DNA from: Armillaria gallica
Lineage: Eukaryota; Basidiomycota; Agaricomycetes; Agaricales; Physalacriaceae
Direction of reading: 5' to 3'
DNA: 64,000 nucleotides
NCBI GenBank assembly: GCA_037576215.1
Contig: JBANDB010000003.1
Location: forward strand, 4,030,001 to 4,094,000
The notes under the pieces are model-generated. The model was not told where the DNA came from and searched no databases. It saw nothing but the letters and a program-made list of their open reading frames with translations. Below are positions 47,236 to 58,073 of the stretch, piece after piece. The position numbers and the translations under genes were made by a program. Each line of letters opens with the position of its first letter. Position 1 is the stretch's first letter.

Positions 47236-49421
47236 ATGAACCACTCTCTCCTGCCAGTAACTCTTGCATCTGGAATCTTCTTGTTATGTTGCTTGTTCTG
47301 CCTCTCACGTAACCGTCGACGTCTACCTCTCCCTCCCGGTCCCCAGGGTTTTCCGCTCTTAGGTAACCTCTGGGATGTGCCGGTAGAGTACCCATGGGTC
47401 ACCTATGCTCGATGGACCGCCACCTATGGCGACGTGTTCTATTTGGACACTCCCGGAAATCCAACCGTTGTAATCAACTCTGCCCAAGCAGCGGATGATC
47501 TGCTCGAAAAGCGTTCTGGGATTTACTCGGATAGACCAGGTATGGCTAGTTAATACTGCAACGATCTCTCAGAGCCAGCAACGCCGTGTAGATTTCACTA
47601 TGATAAATTTAACGGGATGGGGATTCAGTCTGGGCCTTATGAGATATTCTGACCAGTGGAGGTTCACACTTTCACGGTCTTCTTTGTTTGATATTAATTG
47701 ATTTCTCTCTTTCTCTTCCCAGAACGTATAGACGGATGTTTCACCAATACTTCCAGCCTCGTGCAGTTCCCGCATATAATCCTGTGCAAATGAAAGCGAC
47801 GTCGGTCTTGTTACAACAATTGCATAAATCTCCTGGTGCGTTCGTTCACCACGTTCGCCAGTAAGCTGTACATACACCGATAGTATGTCCTTGAAAGCTC
47901 ACAGTCTGCTGCATCCCTTTAGCTATGCCGGTTCAGTTATCATGAAAATTGTCTATGGATATGATGTAGATGTAAATGGTGATAAATTTGTGGAGCTGGC
48001 GGATCGGGCGCTAGAAAGCGCTCGCGCCACTGCGAACGTGGGGACTTTTCTCGTTGACTACATCCCCAGTTTGAAATACCTTCCGCGTGAGTTTCTGCTT
48101 CTTTAATTGTCAGACTTGTGTTGAAGGTATCCGAAGGGTGGTTACCTGGCACAAATTTCTTGAGCCTTTCGGAAGGCTGGAGAAAAGACGTCAATGACAT
48201 GATCGACAGACCATTTGAATACGCTTCAGATTCACTGGTATACTTTCACTTCCTCGTTGATCGAAAACGTTCGTACTGACTCTATACCTCGCCCTCAAGT
48301 CTAACGGTTCTGTATCATCTTCATTCGTCTCTGAAAATCTAACAAAGTTGGAAAACATCGGCATGCCGGAGAATGCGACACGACTTGGAATTATCCGGAA
48401 TATAGCTGCGGTAGCCTTCGCCGGTAGGTTGCATTCAGTGTATCTCGCTGAACATCCGACCTCATGTCTTTGTTAGCGGGTGCTGACACGGTACGTTTTC
48501 GCCTTTGTGCATCGCGCAAAGTCTCTTATTGTTACAAAGACCGTGTCAGTTATCCTTTCTGTGATTCTGGCCTTTATTCTTTACCCTGAGGTACAAGCCA
48601 AGGCTCAAGCTGAGCTGGATGCCGTAGTTGGTCCCACCCGACTGCCAAATTTCGATGACCGTCTGCAGTTACCTTATATTGAAGCTATTCTGTTGGAAAC
48701 CCTGAGATGGAATCCAGTTGTGCCAATGGGTGGTTCTACAAGTCTGTGGATATCCCTGCAGGTTATTGATTTGAATTTAGGTATGGCCCATCGTAGTGCG
48801 AAAGCGGATGTTTACAGAGGTTATTACATCCCTGCGGGTATGTTTCGACTGTGGTTTCCTTTTTCAGTTTGTGTCCATCTCTTTTGTAGGTGCGACCGTC
48901 ATTGCTAACACTTGGTGAGTATTGATTTGATATCAGTGTATCACAACCAAGAGTCAGATTGATGCTCAATGTAGGGCCATACTGCACGATGAAAAAGACT
49001 ACCCAAATCCACTGGTTTTCAATCCCGACCGGTTCATGCCCGAGAATGGGAAAGAACTCCAGCCTAACTCCATCGCCGCGTTTGGTTTCGGAAGACGGTG
49101 CGTGTGCTGTACTTTCGTCCAACCTCCGTTTTGATATTTCTTCAGTATATGTCCCGGCCATTACCTCGCAATGAATACCGTATGGATCGCCATCGCGTCT
49201 ATGGCATCAACATTGTCCTTTTCCAAGGCCGTGGATTCTGAGGGTTGTGTTGTCGAACCTCGCGATACCTTTACGAATGGCTTTTTGAGGTAAGTCTTTC
49301 CGCGCTAGACGCACTATAGCCTGTTTTGACTGTCATTGATAGCTTTCCCGTGCCTTTCAAATGCATTATTAAGGCGCGCTCCGCTCAGGCGCAAACGGTG
49401 ATAGATTCGGGCGGATTGTAA
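47236..49421 (+). CDS. Array cytochrome P450, copy 1
   Basis: Intact microsomal P450 of 13 exons and 510 residues: 47236-47539, 47592-47661, 47723-47860, 47923-48086, 48137-48237, 48300-48423, 48477-48490, 48540-48729, 48781-48837, 48890-48914, 48975-49097, 49146-49289, 49343-49421. Phases agree throughout. The N-terminal anchor SGIFLLCCLFCLSRNRRR precedes the proline hinge LPLPPGPQGFPLLGNLWDV. The I-helix AAGADTTVSV is built from a 14-nt exon. ExxR is ETLRWNP, PERF is NPDRF, and the heme signature is FGFGRRICPG. Type resembles the O-methylsterigmatocystin oxidoreductase-like P450s abundant in Agaricomycetes; the substrate is unknown. The donor of intron 2 (GTTCAC) is weaker than in copies 4 and 5 (GTGAGC). 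Confidence 0.88.
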
Positions 49422-49647
49422 CCGCTCATTTACCTTCGACTTGAATGTTGTATGCATAGGGGAGAGATAAGGGCTGAATTCAGAGACCGTGCCAGGCTAT
49501 CCGATAAAAACCACTGCACGGTTTGAACTCGCACGAGATGGATTAACAGAATTTGAAACACTTGGTCAAAGCTAGCTCTGAATTTTCGTTGAACAGTCTA
49601 CATCTAGGTATATATATGGTGATTTTGTGTTTTCTATATCCGTAATT

Positions 49648-49800
49648 ATGACCAACATAACATCGACGTTGAAAGCTGTGGACTCTGAAAGTCGCACCGT
49701 TGAATTAGGTGATACTTGTACAGAGGATCTCTTCCCCTCATGCAACGTCCAATAGGAATCTCGTAGCTTTCCCATGCCTTTCAGCTGCATGCCAATAGAA
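49648..49800 (+). pseudogene. P450 C-terminal relic 1
   Basis: Lies about 230 bp after copy 1. It reads TSTLKAVDSESRTVELGDTC then TEDL, and after a stop ESRSFPMPFSCM. This matches STLSFSKAVDSEGRVVEPSD...SFPVPFKCM from the last two exons of the array P450s. The connecting intron has shrunk and the frame is stopped. No heme-binding exon precedes it. Confidence 0.65.
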
Positions 49801-50704
49801 TCATATAGAGCTGTGAGAGAGAGGCAGGATTTTGCAATTCAGATGCTCGGGCCGGTCATCTTGACTAAACGGCAACAAACCTTGTCTCAGTCAACTACTT
49901 ACGAGTATCTGTCTCCGTACCTTCCGTGCCTCGTAAAGCTCTAGAATCACAGAGGTTTTGTCAAGGTGAGCTGATAGTGAATGGCCTTCAATGCTAGGTC
50001 TGATGGGAATTCAAAACCGTGAACATCGAGGCAAAGGCAGTTACGTCGTTCGACAAAGCTAAGGATAGGCATATGAAGTTCACTCAGTACAAAGAATAGA
50101 GCCTTTCAACTACGAACAAGCATAAAGATGCGCCAGGAGCTGGGACCGATGTGCAGGGTATGGAATATGTCTTGGGAGACGCACTGCATCCGGCATCAAT
50201 CTTTGCTCCACTTTCCATGGTCGCCGATCCAAATTTGGTCGACGAGGAGGCGAATTGTTTGCATGAATCTCCCAGAACACTTTCGAGGTTCTGAGCGCGC
50301 TGGATGAGGCCATCTGAAGCTGTACAGTCATCGGTGTCCTCTCGTCACTTTACCGGGCGTCCGATATTCAATAGCAGGCAAACATGTGGCAATCATACTC
50401 CACTGTTCTTGCACTACGTGTGCCCTGTGGCTGGAATACACATGGGATTGCGAAGTTTCTGGTTCAGTTTATCACTGGTTGGACTTAGACATCTTCATTT
50501 TGGTGAGGCGATGCTCCATCTGCACGCATTTGGGTCATGCTTATCTATCATCTGTTCTATTTCGCACCCATGTGTGGAGAAAACAGGGAGCAAAGAGGGG
50601 ATAAGGATTACACGGCATTGACCCAGTGACAAGCGTGATTTCTTAAGGGATGGGAGGCCAGGGAAAAACAAGTCAGTTTTGCCACCCACGACGACTCTCT
50701 TGCT
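49801..50704. other. Array spacer between copies 1 and 2
   Basis: About 0.9 kb without an intact gene. It shares most blocks with the spacers before copies 1, 3 and 4, including a segment at 50100-50295 that in units 3 and 4 forms a 74-75 codon ORF; here that ORF is broken by a stop and frame changes. Confidence 0.5.
50600..50606 (+). promoter_or_regulatory. Conserved GATAAGG element upstream of P450 copy 2
   Basis: Same element and surrounding block as before copy 1, again 105 bp before the ATG. Confidence 0.45.
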
Positions 50705-52871
50705 ATGAACGACTCTCTCCTGCCAGAAACTCTTGCATCTGGTATCTTACTGTTATGTTGCTTGTTCTACCTCTCACGTAACCGTCGACGTGTACCGCTC
50801 CCTCCTGGCCCCAAGGGTTTTCCGCTCATAGGGAATCTCTGGGATGTGCCTGTAGAATACCCATGGGTCACCTATGCTCGATGGACCGCCACCTACGGTG
50901 ACGTCTTATACCTGGATACTCCTGGAAATCCAACCGTTGTAATCAACTCTGCCCAAGCAGCGGATGATCTGCTCGAAAAGCGTTCCGGGATTTACTCGGA
51001 TAGACCAGGTATGGCTGGTTGATACTGCAACGATCTCTCAGAGCCAGCAACGCCGTGTAGATTTCACTATGATAAATTTAACGGGATGGGAGCACAACAT
51101 GGCTTTTATGAGATATTCTGACCGGTGGAGGTCAGCATAACCACCTTCCCTATGCTATTGTCTGATTTCTCTTCACAGAATGCATCGGCGAATGTTTCAT
51201 CAATACTTCCAGCCTCGTGCAGTTCCAACATACTATCCTGTGCAAATGGAAGCGACGTCGGTCTTGCTACAACAGTTGCATAAATCTCCTGATGCGTTTG
51301 TTCACCATGTTCGCCAGTAAGCTGTACACAGACCGATGGCACTTTCTCAAAAGCTCACGGACTGCTATATCCTTCTAGTCATGCCGGTTCAATCATCATG
51401 AAAACCGTCTACGGATATGATGTAGATGCGAATGGCGATAAATTCGTAGAATTGGTGGATCGGGCTTTGGATACTGTTCGCATCGTTGGGAACGTGGGGA
51501 CTTTTCTCGTTGACTACATCCCCAGTTTGAAATACCTTCCGCGTGAGCTTCTACTCCTTTCATTGTCAGACTCGCGTTGAATGCATCCGAAGGATGGTTA
51601 CCTGGTACAAATTTCTTGAGCCTTGCGAACGGCTGGAGAAAACTTGTTAATGACATGATAGACAAACCGTTTGAATACACTTCAGATTCACTGGTATGCT
51701 TTCACTTCCTCGTTGATTGATATCGGTCGCCCTGACTCTATACCTCGCCTTCAAGGCTAACGGATTTGCACCATCTTCATTCGTCTCTGAAAATCTAACA
51801 AAGTTGAAGAACACCAGAATGCAGGAGAATGCAACACAGCTTGAAATTATCCGGAATACAGCTGGGGTAGCTTTCGCCGGTAGGTTGCATTCGGTGTTTC
51901 TCGCTGACCATCTCATCACATGTCTTTGTTAGCGGGTGCTGACACGGTACGTTTCGCCTTTGTACATCACGGAAAGTCTCTTATTATTACAAAGACCGTG
52001 TCAGTTATCCTTTCCGTGATTCTAGCATTTGTTCTTTATCCTGAGGTCCAAGCCAAAGCTCAAGCTGAGCTGGACACCGTGGTCAGTCCAACACGGCTGC
52101 CAAATTTCGACGACCGTCCGCAGTTGCCATACATCGATGCTATTCTGTTGGAAGCCCTGAGATGGAATCCCGTTGTGCCAATGGGTGGGTCTACACATCC
52201 ATGGATGTCCCTGCAGATCATTAATTTGAATTTAGGTGTTGCCCATCGTAGCGTGAAAGCGGATGTTTACAGAGGTTATTACATCCCTGCGGGTATGTTT
52301 CGACTGCGTTTTCTCTTTTCAGTTTGTGTTTATCTCTTTTGTAGGTGCGACGGTCATTGCAAACACTTGGTGAGTATTGATTTGGTATCAATGTAGCCAA
52401 GCGTCAGATTGATGCTCGATGTAGGGCCATACTGCACGATGAAAAAGACTACCCAAATCCACTGGTTTTCAATCCCGACCGGTTCATGCCCGAGAACGGG
52501 AAAGAACTACAGCCTAACCCCATCGCCGCGTTTGGTTTCGGAAGACGGTGCGTGTGCTGTACTTTCGTCCAGCCTCCATTTTGATATTTCTTCAGTATAT
52601 GTCCCGGCCGTTACCTCGCAATGAATACCTCATGGATCGCCATCGCGTCTATGGCATCAACATTGTCCTTTTCCAAGGCCGTGGATTCTGAGGGTCGTGT
52701 TGTCGAACCTAGCGATACCTTTACGGATGGCTTTTTGAGGTAAGTCTTTCTGCACTAGACGCACTATAGCCTGTTTTGACTTTCATTGATAGCTTTCCCG
52801 TCCCTTTCAAATGCATGATCAAGGCGCGGTCCGCTCAGGCGCAAACGGTGATAGATTCGGGAGGATTGTAA
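50705..52871 (+). CDS. Array cytochrome P450, copy 2
   Basis: Same exon layout as copy 1 and open through all exons. It begins MNDSLLPETLASGILLLCC; the hinge is VPLPPGPKGFPLIGNLWDV. Differences include GWEHNMAFMRYSDRWR in exon 2, YYPVQMEATSVLLQQ in exon 3, and VDRALDTVRIVGNVG in exon 4. The I-helix microexon is 51933-51946 (AGADT), ExxR is EALRWNP, and the heme signature is FGFGRRICPG. The C-terminus is AQAQTVIDSGGL at TAA 52869-52871. It is closest to copy 3 across most of its length. Function as for copy 1: membrane-bound monooxygenase of unknown substrate. Confidence 0.87.
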
Positions 52872-53077
52872 CCGCATATTTACCTTCGACTTGAAAGTTG
52901 TATGCATAGGGGAGAGACAAGGGCTGAATTCAGAGACGGTGCCAGGCTATTCGATGAAATATACTGCACAGTCTGAACTCACAAGGGATAGATTAGCAAA
53001 ATATGAAACACTTGGTCAAAGCTAGCTCTGATTTTTCGTTGAACAGTCTACATCTAGGTATATATGTGGTGATTATG

Positions 53078-53235
53078 ACCAACATAACATCGACGTTGAA
53101 ATTGCGTTGAAAGCTGTGGACTCCGAAAGTCGTGTCGCTGAACCAGGTGATACTTGTACAGAGGATCTCTCCCCCTCATGCAATGTCCAATAGGAATCTC
53201 GTAGCTTTCCCGTGCCTCTCAGCTGCATGCTAATG
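53078..53235 (+). pseudogene. P450 C-terminal relic 2
   Basis: Lies 207 bp after copy 2. It reads KAVDSESRVAEPGDTCTEDL, then ESRSFPVPLSCM after an in-frame stop. It matches the last two P450 exons and is very similar to relic 3. Confidence 0.65.
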
Positions 53236-54383
53236 GATTCGCATAGAGTCGTGAATCATGATGGTGTTGGTGTTGTTACCGGCGCAAGGTGGTACGAGAG
53301 TGGCAGGATTTTGCAATTCAGGTGCTCGGGCCGGTCATCCTGGGAAGTGGGCTGCGGCAACCTGAGCCAAGAATCAACATTGCCTCTTGCTACTTAAGAG
53401 TATCTGTCTCCGTACCTTCCGTGCCTCGTAAAGCTCCAGAATCACAGAAGTTCTGTCAAGGTGAAGGCCCAGCTGACAGTGAATGGCCTTCAATGCTAGG
53501 TCTGATGGGAATGAAAAACTGTGAACATTTGAGGCAAAGGTAGTACGTCGTTCAAAGCTAGGGATATGTGGATGAAGCTCATTCAGTACAAAGAATAGAG
53601 CCTCTCAACTACGAACAAGCGAATAAAGATGCACCAGGTGGGATTGATGGTCAGGGTACGGAATATGTCTTGGGAGACGCACTGCATCCGGCATCAATCT
53701 TTGCTCCACTTTCCAAGGTCGCCGATCCAGATTTGGTCGACGAGGAGGCGAATTGTTTGCATGAATCTCCCAGAACACTTTCGAGGTTCTGAGCGCGGGA
53801 TGAGGCCATCTGAAGCTGTACAGCCATGGGTGTCACGGTCCTCTCGTCACTTTACCGGGCGAAGGGCGTCCGATATTCAATCACAGGCGAACATGTGGCA
53901 AGTGCACCCCAGTGTTCTTTCAACGTAGTGCCCTGCGGCTGAATTGCACCTGGGGCAGCTGTGGTTTTCATAGAACATGCTGTCATACTCCGAATCTGCA
54001 ACTCAAACCAGAATCGCTTGAGGATCGCCACCTATCGTGTTTTAGTCAATCGTAAAACGGTTTGTATTGTCTGCCTTTCTGTCCAAGGTGAGATGGACAA
54101 ACCGACATTCATTGCCAGTGTCGTGATAGTTCCAATTTTATTCCTGGTCAGACGTCGACATCTTTATTTCTGTGAGGTGGCGCTCAATTTGCACACTTCC
54201 AGGTCTGTTTGTTCTTATGCCCATCCATCATCTGCTCTACTTTAAATCTATTCTTGGAGAATACTGGGAGAAAGAGGAGATAAGGATTCCACGGCATTGG
54301 TCCAGTGATAAGCGCGCTTTCTTAAGGGAAGGGAGGCCCGAGAGAAACAAATCAGCTTTGTCACCCACAGCGACTCTTTTGCG
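53236..54383. other. Array spacer between copies 2 and 3, with a small conserved ORF
   Basis: Contains a 74-codon ORF (53568-53792, starting MDEAHSVQRIEPLNYEQAN) that is kept open in the next spacer with one in-frame codon gain. The rest is homologous to the other spacers and has no gene. The small ORF could be a young protein, a leftover exon or chance. Confidence 0.45.
54279..54285 (+). promoter_or_regulatory. Conserved GATAAGG element upstream of P450 copy 3
   Basis: 105 bp before the ATG; the following block is GATAAGGATTCCACGGCATT, as before copy 4. Confidence 0.45.
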
Positions 54384-56547
54384 ATGAATTCATCCCTCCT
54401 GTCAGCAGCTCTTGCATCTGGTATCTTGTTGTTATGTTACTTGTTCTCTCTCGCACGTAACCGTCGACGTGTACCGCTCCCTCCCGGTCCCAAGGGTTTT
54501 CCGCTCGTAGGGAATCTTTGGGATGTGCCTGTAGAATACCCATGGGTCACCTATGCTCGTTGGACCGCCACCTACGGTGACGTCTTATACCTGGATACTC
54601 CTGGAAATCCAACCGTTGTAATCAACTCTGCCCAAGCAGCGGATGATCTGCTCGAAAAGCGTTCCAGGAATTACTCGGACAGACCAGGTATGGCTGAATG
54701 ATATTGCAACGACTTCTCAGAGCCGGTAACGCGATCCAGATTTCACTATGGCAAAGTTAACGGGATGGGGGCACAACATGGCTTTTATGAGATATTCTGA
54801 CCGGTGGAGGTCAGCACAACCACCTTCCCTGTGCTATTGTCTGATTTCTCTTCACAGAATGCATCGGCGAATGTTTCATCAATACTTCCAGCCTCGTGCA
54901 GTTCCGACATACTATCCTGTGCAAATGGAAGCGACGTCGGTCTTGCTACAACAGTTGCATAAATCTCCTGATGCGTTTGTTCACCATATTCGCCAGTAAG
55001 CCGTACACAGACCGATGGCACTTTCTCGAAAGCTCATGGTCTGCTATATCCTTCTAGTCATGCCGGTTCAATCATCATGAAAACCGTCTACGGATACGAT
55101 GTAGATGCGAATGGCGATAAATTCGTAGAATTGGCAGATCGGGCTATGGACACTCTTCGCATCGTTGGGAACGTAGGGACTTTTCTCGTTGACTACATCC
55201 CCAGTTTGAAATACCTTCCACGTGAGCTTCTGCTTCTTTTATTGTCAGACTCGCGTTGAAGCTATTCGAAGGATGGTTACCTGGTACAAACTTCTTGAGC
55301 CTTGCGAACGACTGGAGAAAATTTGTCAATGACATGATAGACAAACCGTTTGAATACACTTCAGATTCACTGGTATACTTTCACTTCCTCGTTGATTTAT
55401 ATCTGTCGCCCTGACTCTATACCTCACCTTCAAGGCTAACGGATTTGCACCATCTTCATTCGTCTCTGAAAATCTAACAAAGTTGAAGAACACCAGAATG
55501 CAGGAGAATGCAACACAGCTTGAAATTATCCGGAATACAGCTGGGGTAGCCTTCGCCGGTAGGTTGCATTGGACGATTCTCGCTGAAAATCTCATCTTAT
55601 GCCTTTGTCAGGGGGTGCCGACACGGTATGTTTTCGCCTTTGTGCATCACGGAAAGTCTCTTATAGTTACAAAGACCGTGTCAGTTATCCTCTCTGTGAT
55701 TCTAGCATTTGTTCTTTACCCCGAGGTACAAGCCAAAGCTCAAGCTGAGCTGGACACCGTGGTTGGTCCCACCCGGCTGCCAAATTTCGACGACCGTCCA
55801 CAGTTGCCATACATCGATGCTATTCTGTTGGAAGCCCTGAGATGGAATCCCGTTGTGCCAATGGGTGTGTCTACAGATCCATGGATGTCCCTGCAGATCA
55901 TTGATTTGAATTTAGGTGTTGCCCATCGCAGCGTGAAAGCGGATATTTACAGAGGTTATTACATCCCTGCGGGTATGTTTCGACTGCGTTTTCCCTTTTC
56001 AATTTGTGTATATCCCTTCTGTAGGTGCGACCGTCGTTGCTAACGCTTGGTAAGTATTAATTGGGTATCAATGTAGCCAATCGTCAGATTGATGCTCGAT
56101 ATAGGGCCATACTACACGATGAAAAAGACTACCCAAATCCACTGGTTTTCAATCCCGACCGGTTCATGCCCGAGAATGGGAAAGAACTACAGCCTAACCC
56201 CATTGCCGCGTTTGGTTTCGGAAGACGGTGCGCGTGCTGTATTTTCTTCCAGCCTCCATTTTGATATTTCTTCAGTATATGTCCCGGTCGTTACCTCGCA
56301 ATGAATACCTCATGGATCGCCATCGCGTCTATGGCATCAACATTGTCCTTTTCCAAGGCCGTGGATTCTGAGGGTCGTGTTGTCGAACCTAGCGATACCT
56401 TTACTGATGGCTTTTTGAGGTAAATCTTTCTGTGACGCACTGCGGCCTGTTTTGACTATCACTCACAGCTTTCCCGTGCCTTTCAAATGCGTGATCAAGG
56501 CGCGCTCTGCTCAGGCGCAAACGGTGATAGATTCGGGCGGATTGTAA
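54384..56547 (+). CDS. Array cytochrome P450, copy 3
   Basis: Intact by eye in the same 13-exon layout. Starts MNSSLLSAALASGILLLCY. Exon 2 gives FTMAKLTGWGHNMAFMRYS. The I-helix microexon (55612-55625) begins GGGG, so the motif is A-G-G-A-D-T-T where other copies have A-A-G-A-D-T-T. The catalytic G-x-D-T-T pattern is kept. ExxR is EALRWNP; the heme signature is FGFGRRICPG, followed by RYLAMNTSWIAIASMASTL. Stop TAA is at 56545-56547. It shares introns and exon variants with copy 2. Confidence 0.87.
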
Positions 56548-56749
56548 CCGCTTATTTACCTTCGACTTGAATGTTGTATGCATAGGGGAGAGATACGGGC
56601 TGAATTCAGAGATGGCGCCAGGCTATTCGATGAAATATACTGCACAGTCTGAACTCGCAAGGGATAGATTAGCAGAATATGAAACACTTGGTCAAAGCTA
56701 GCTCTGATTTTTCGTTGAACAGTCTACATCTAGGTATATACGTGGTGAT

Positions 56750-56905
56750 TATGACCAACATAACATCGACGTTGAAATTGCGTTGAAAGCTGTGGACTCC
56801 GAAAGTCGTGTCACTGAACCAGGTGATACTTGTACAGAGGATCTCTCCCCCTCATGCAATGTCCAATGGGAATCTCGTAGCTTTCCCGTGCCTCTCAGCT
56901 GCATG
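56750..56905 (+). pseudogene. P450 C-terminal relic 3
   Basis: Lies about 200 bp after copy 3. It reads KAVDSESRVTEPGDTCTEDL and continues as PSCNVQWESRSFPVPLSCM with the former intron read through, because the in-frame TAG of the other relics is TGG here. It is still missing the heme-binding exon, so it cannot make a P450. Confidence 0.65.
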
Positions 56906-58073
56906 CTAATGGATTCGCATAGAGCCGTGAATCATGATGGTGTTGGTGTTGGTGTTGTTACTGGCGCAAGGTGGTACGAGAGTGGCAGGATTTTGCAATT
57001 CAGATGCTCGGGCCGGTCATCCTGGGAAGCGGGCCGCGGCAACCTGAGTCAAGAATCAACATTGCCTCTTGCTACTTAAGAGTATCTGTCTCCGTACCTT
57101 CCGTGCCTCGTAAAGCTCCAGAATCACACAGAAGTTCTGTCAAGGTGAAGGCCCAGCTGCAAGCGAATGGCCTTCAATGCTAGGTCTGATGGGAATGAAA
57201 AACTGTGAACATTTGAGGCAAAGGTAGCACGTCGTTCAAAGCTAGAGATATGTGGATGTAGCTCATTCAGTACAAAGAATAGAGCCTCTCAACTACGAAC
57301 AAGCGAATAAAGATGCAAACGGGGCTGGGACTGATGGTCAGGGTATGGAATATGTCTTGGGAGACGCACTGCATCCGGCATCAATCTTTGCTCCACTTTC
57401 CAAGGTCGCCGATCCAGATTTAGTCGACGAGGAGGCAGATTGTTTGCATGAATCTCCCAGAACACTTTCGAGGTTCTGAGCGCGGGATGAGACCATCTGA
57501 AGCTGTACAGTCATGGGTGTCACGGTCCTCTCGTCACTTTACCGGTCGACGGGCGTCCGATATTCAATCACAGGCAAACATGTGGCAAGCGCACCCCCGT
57601 GTTCTTTCAATGTAGTGCCCTGTGGCTGAAATGCACCTGGGGCAGCTATGGTTTTCATAGAACACGCTGTCATACTCCGAGTCTGCAACTCAAACCAGGA
57701 TCGCTTGAGGATCGCCACCTATCGTGTTTTAGTCAATCGCAAAACGGTTTGTATTGTCTGCCTTTCTGTCCAAGGTGAGATGGACAAACCGACATTCATT
57801 GCCAGTATCGTGACAGGTTGTTTCTAATTTTATTCCTGGTCGGACGTCGACATCTTTATTTCTGCCAGGCGGCGCTCAATTTGCACACATTCAGGTCTGT
57901 TTATTCTCATGCCCATCCATCATCTGCTCTACTTTAGATCTATTCTTGGAGAATACTGGGAGAAAGAGGAGATAAGGATTCCACGGCATTGGTCCAGTGA
58001 TAAGCGCGCTTTCTTAAGGGAGGGGAGGCCCGAGAGAAACGAGTCAGCTTTGTCACCCATAGCGACTCTTGCA
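56906..58073. other. Array spacer between copies 3 and 4, with a small conserved ORF
   Basis: Nearly identical to the spacer before copy 3. Carries a 75-codon ORF (57252-57479, starting MDVAHSVQRIEPLNYEQAN) matching that at 53568. No other gene is seen. Confidence 0.45.
57971..57977 (+). promoter_or_regulatory. Conserved GATAAGG element upstream of P450 copy 4
   Basis: 103 bp before the ATG at 58074, in the shared block. Confidence 0.45.

Noticed and set aside
52409..52624. 71-codon ORF repeated near the 3' part of every P450 copy (also 48959, 56089, 59791, 63343)
   Set aside because: It is an out-of-frame reading of exon 11 and the following intron; it repeats only because the P450s repeat.
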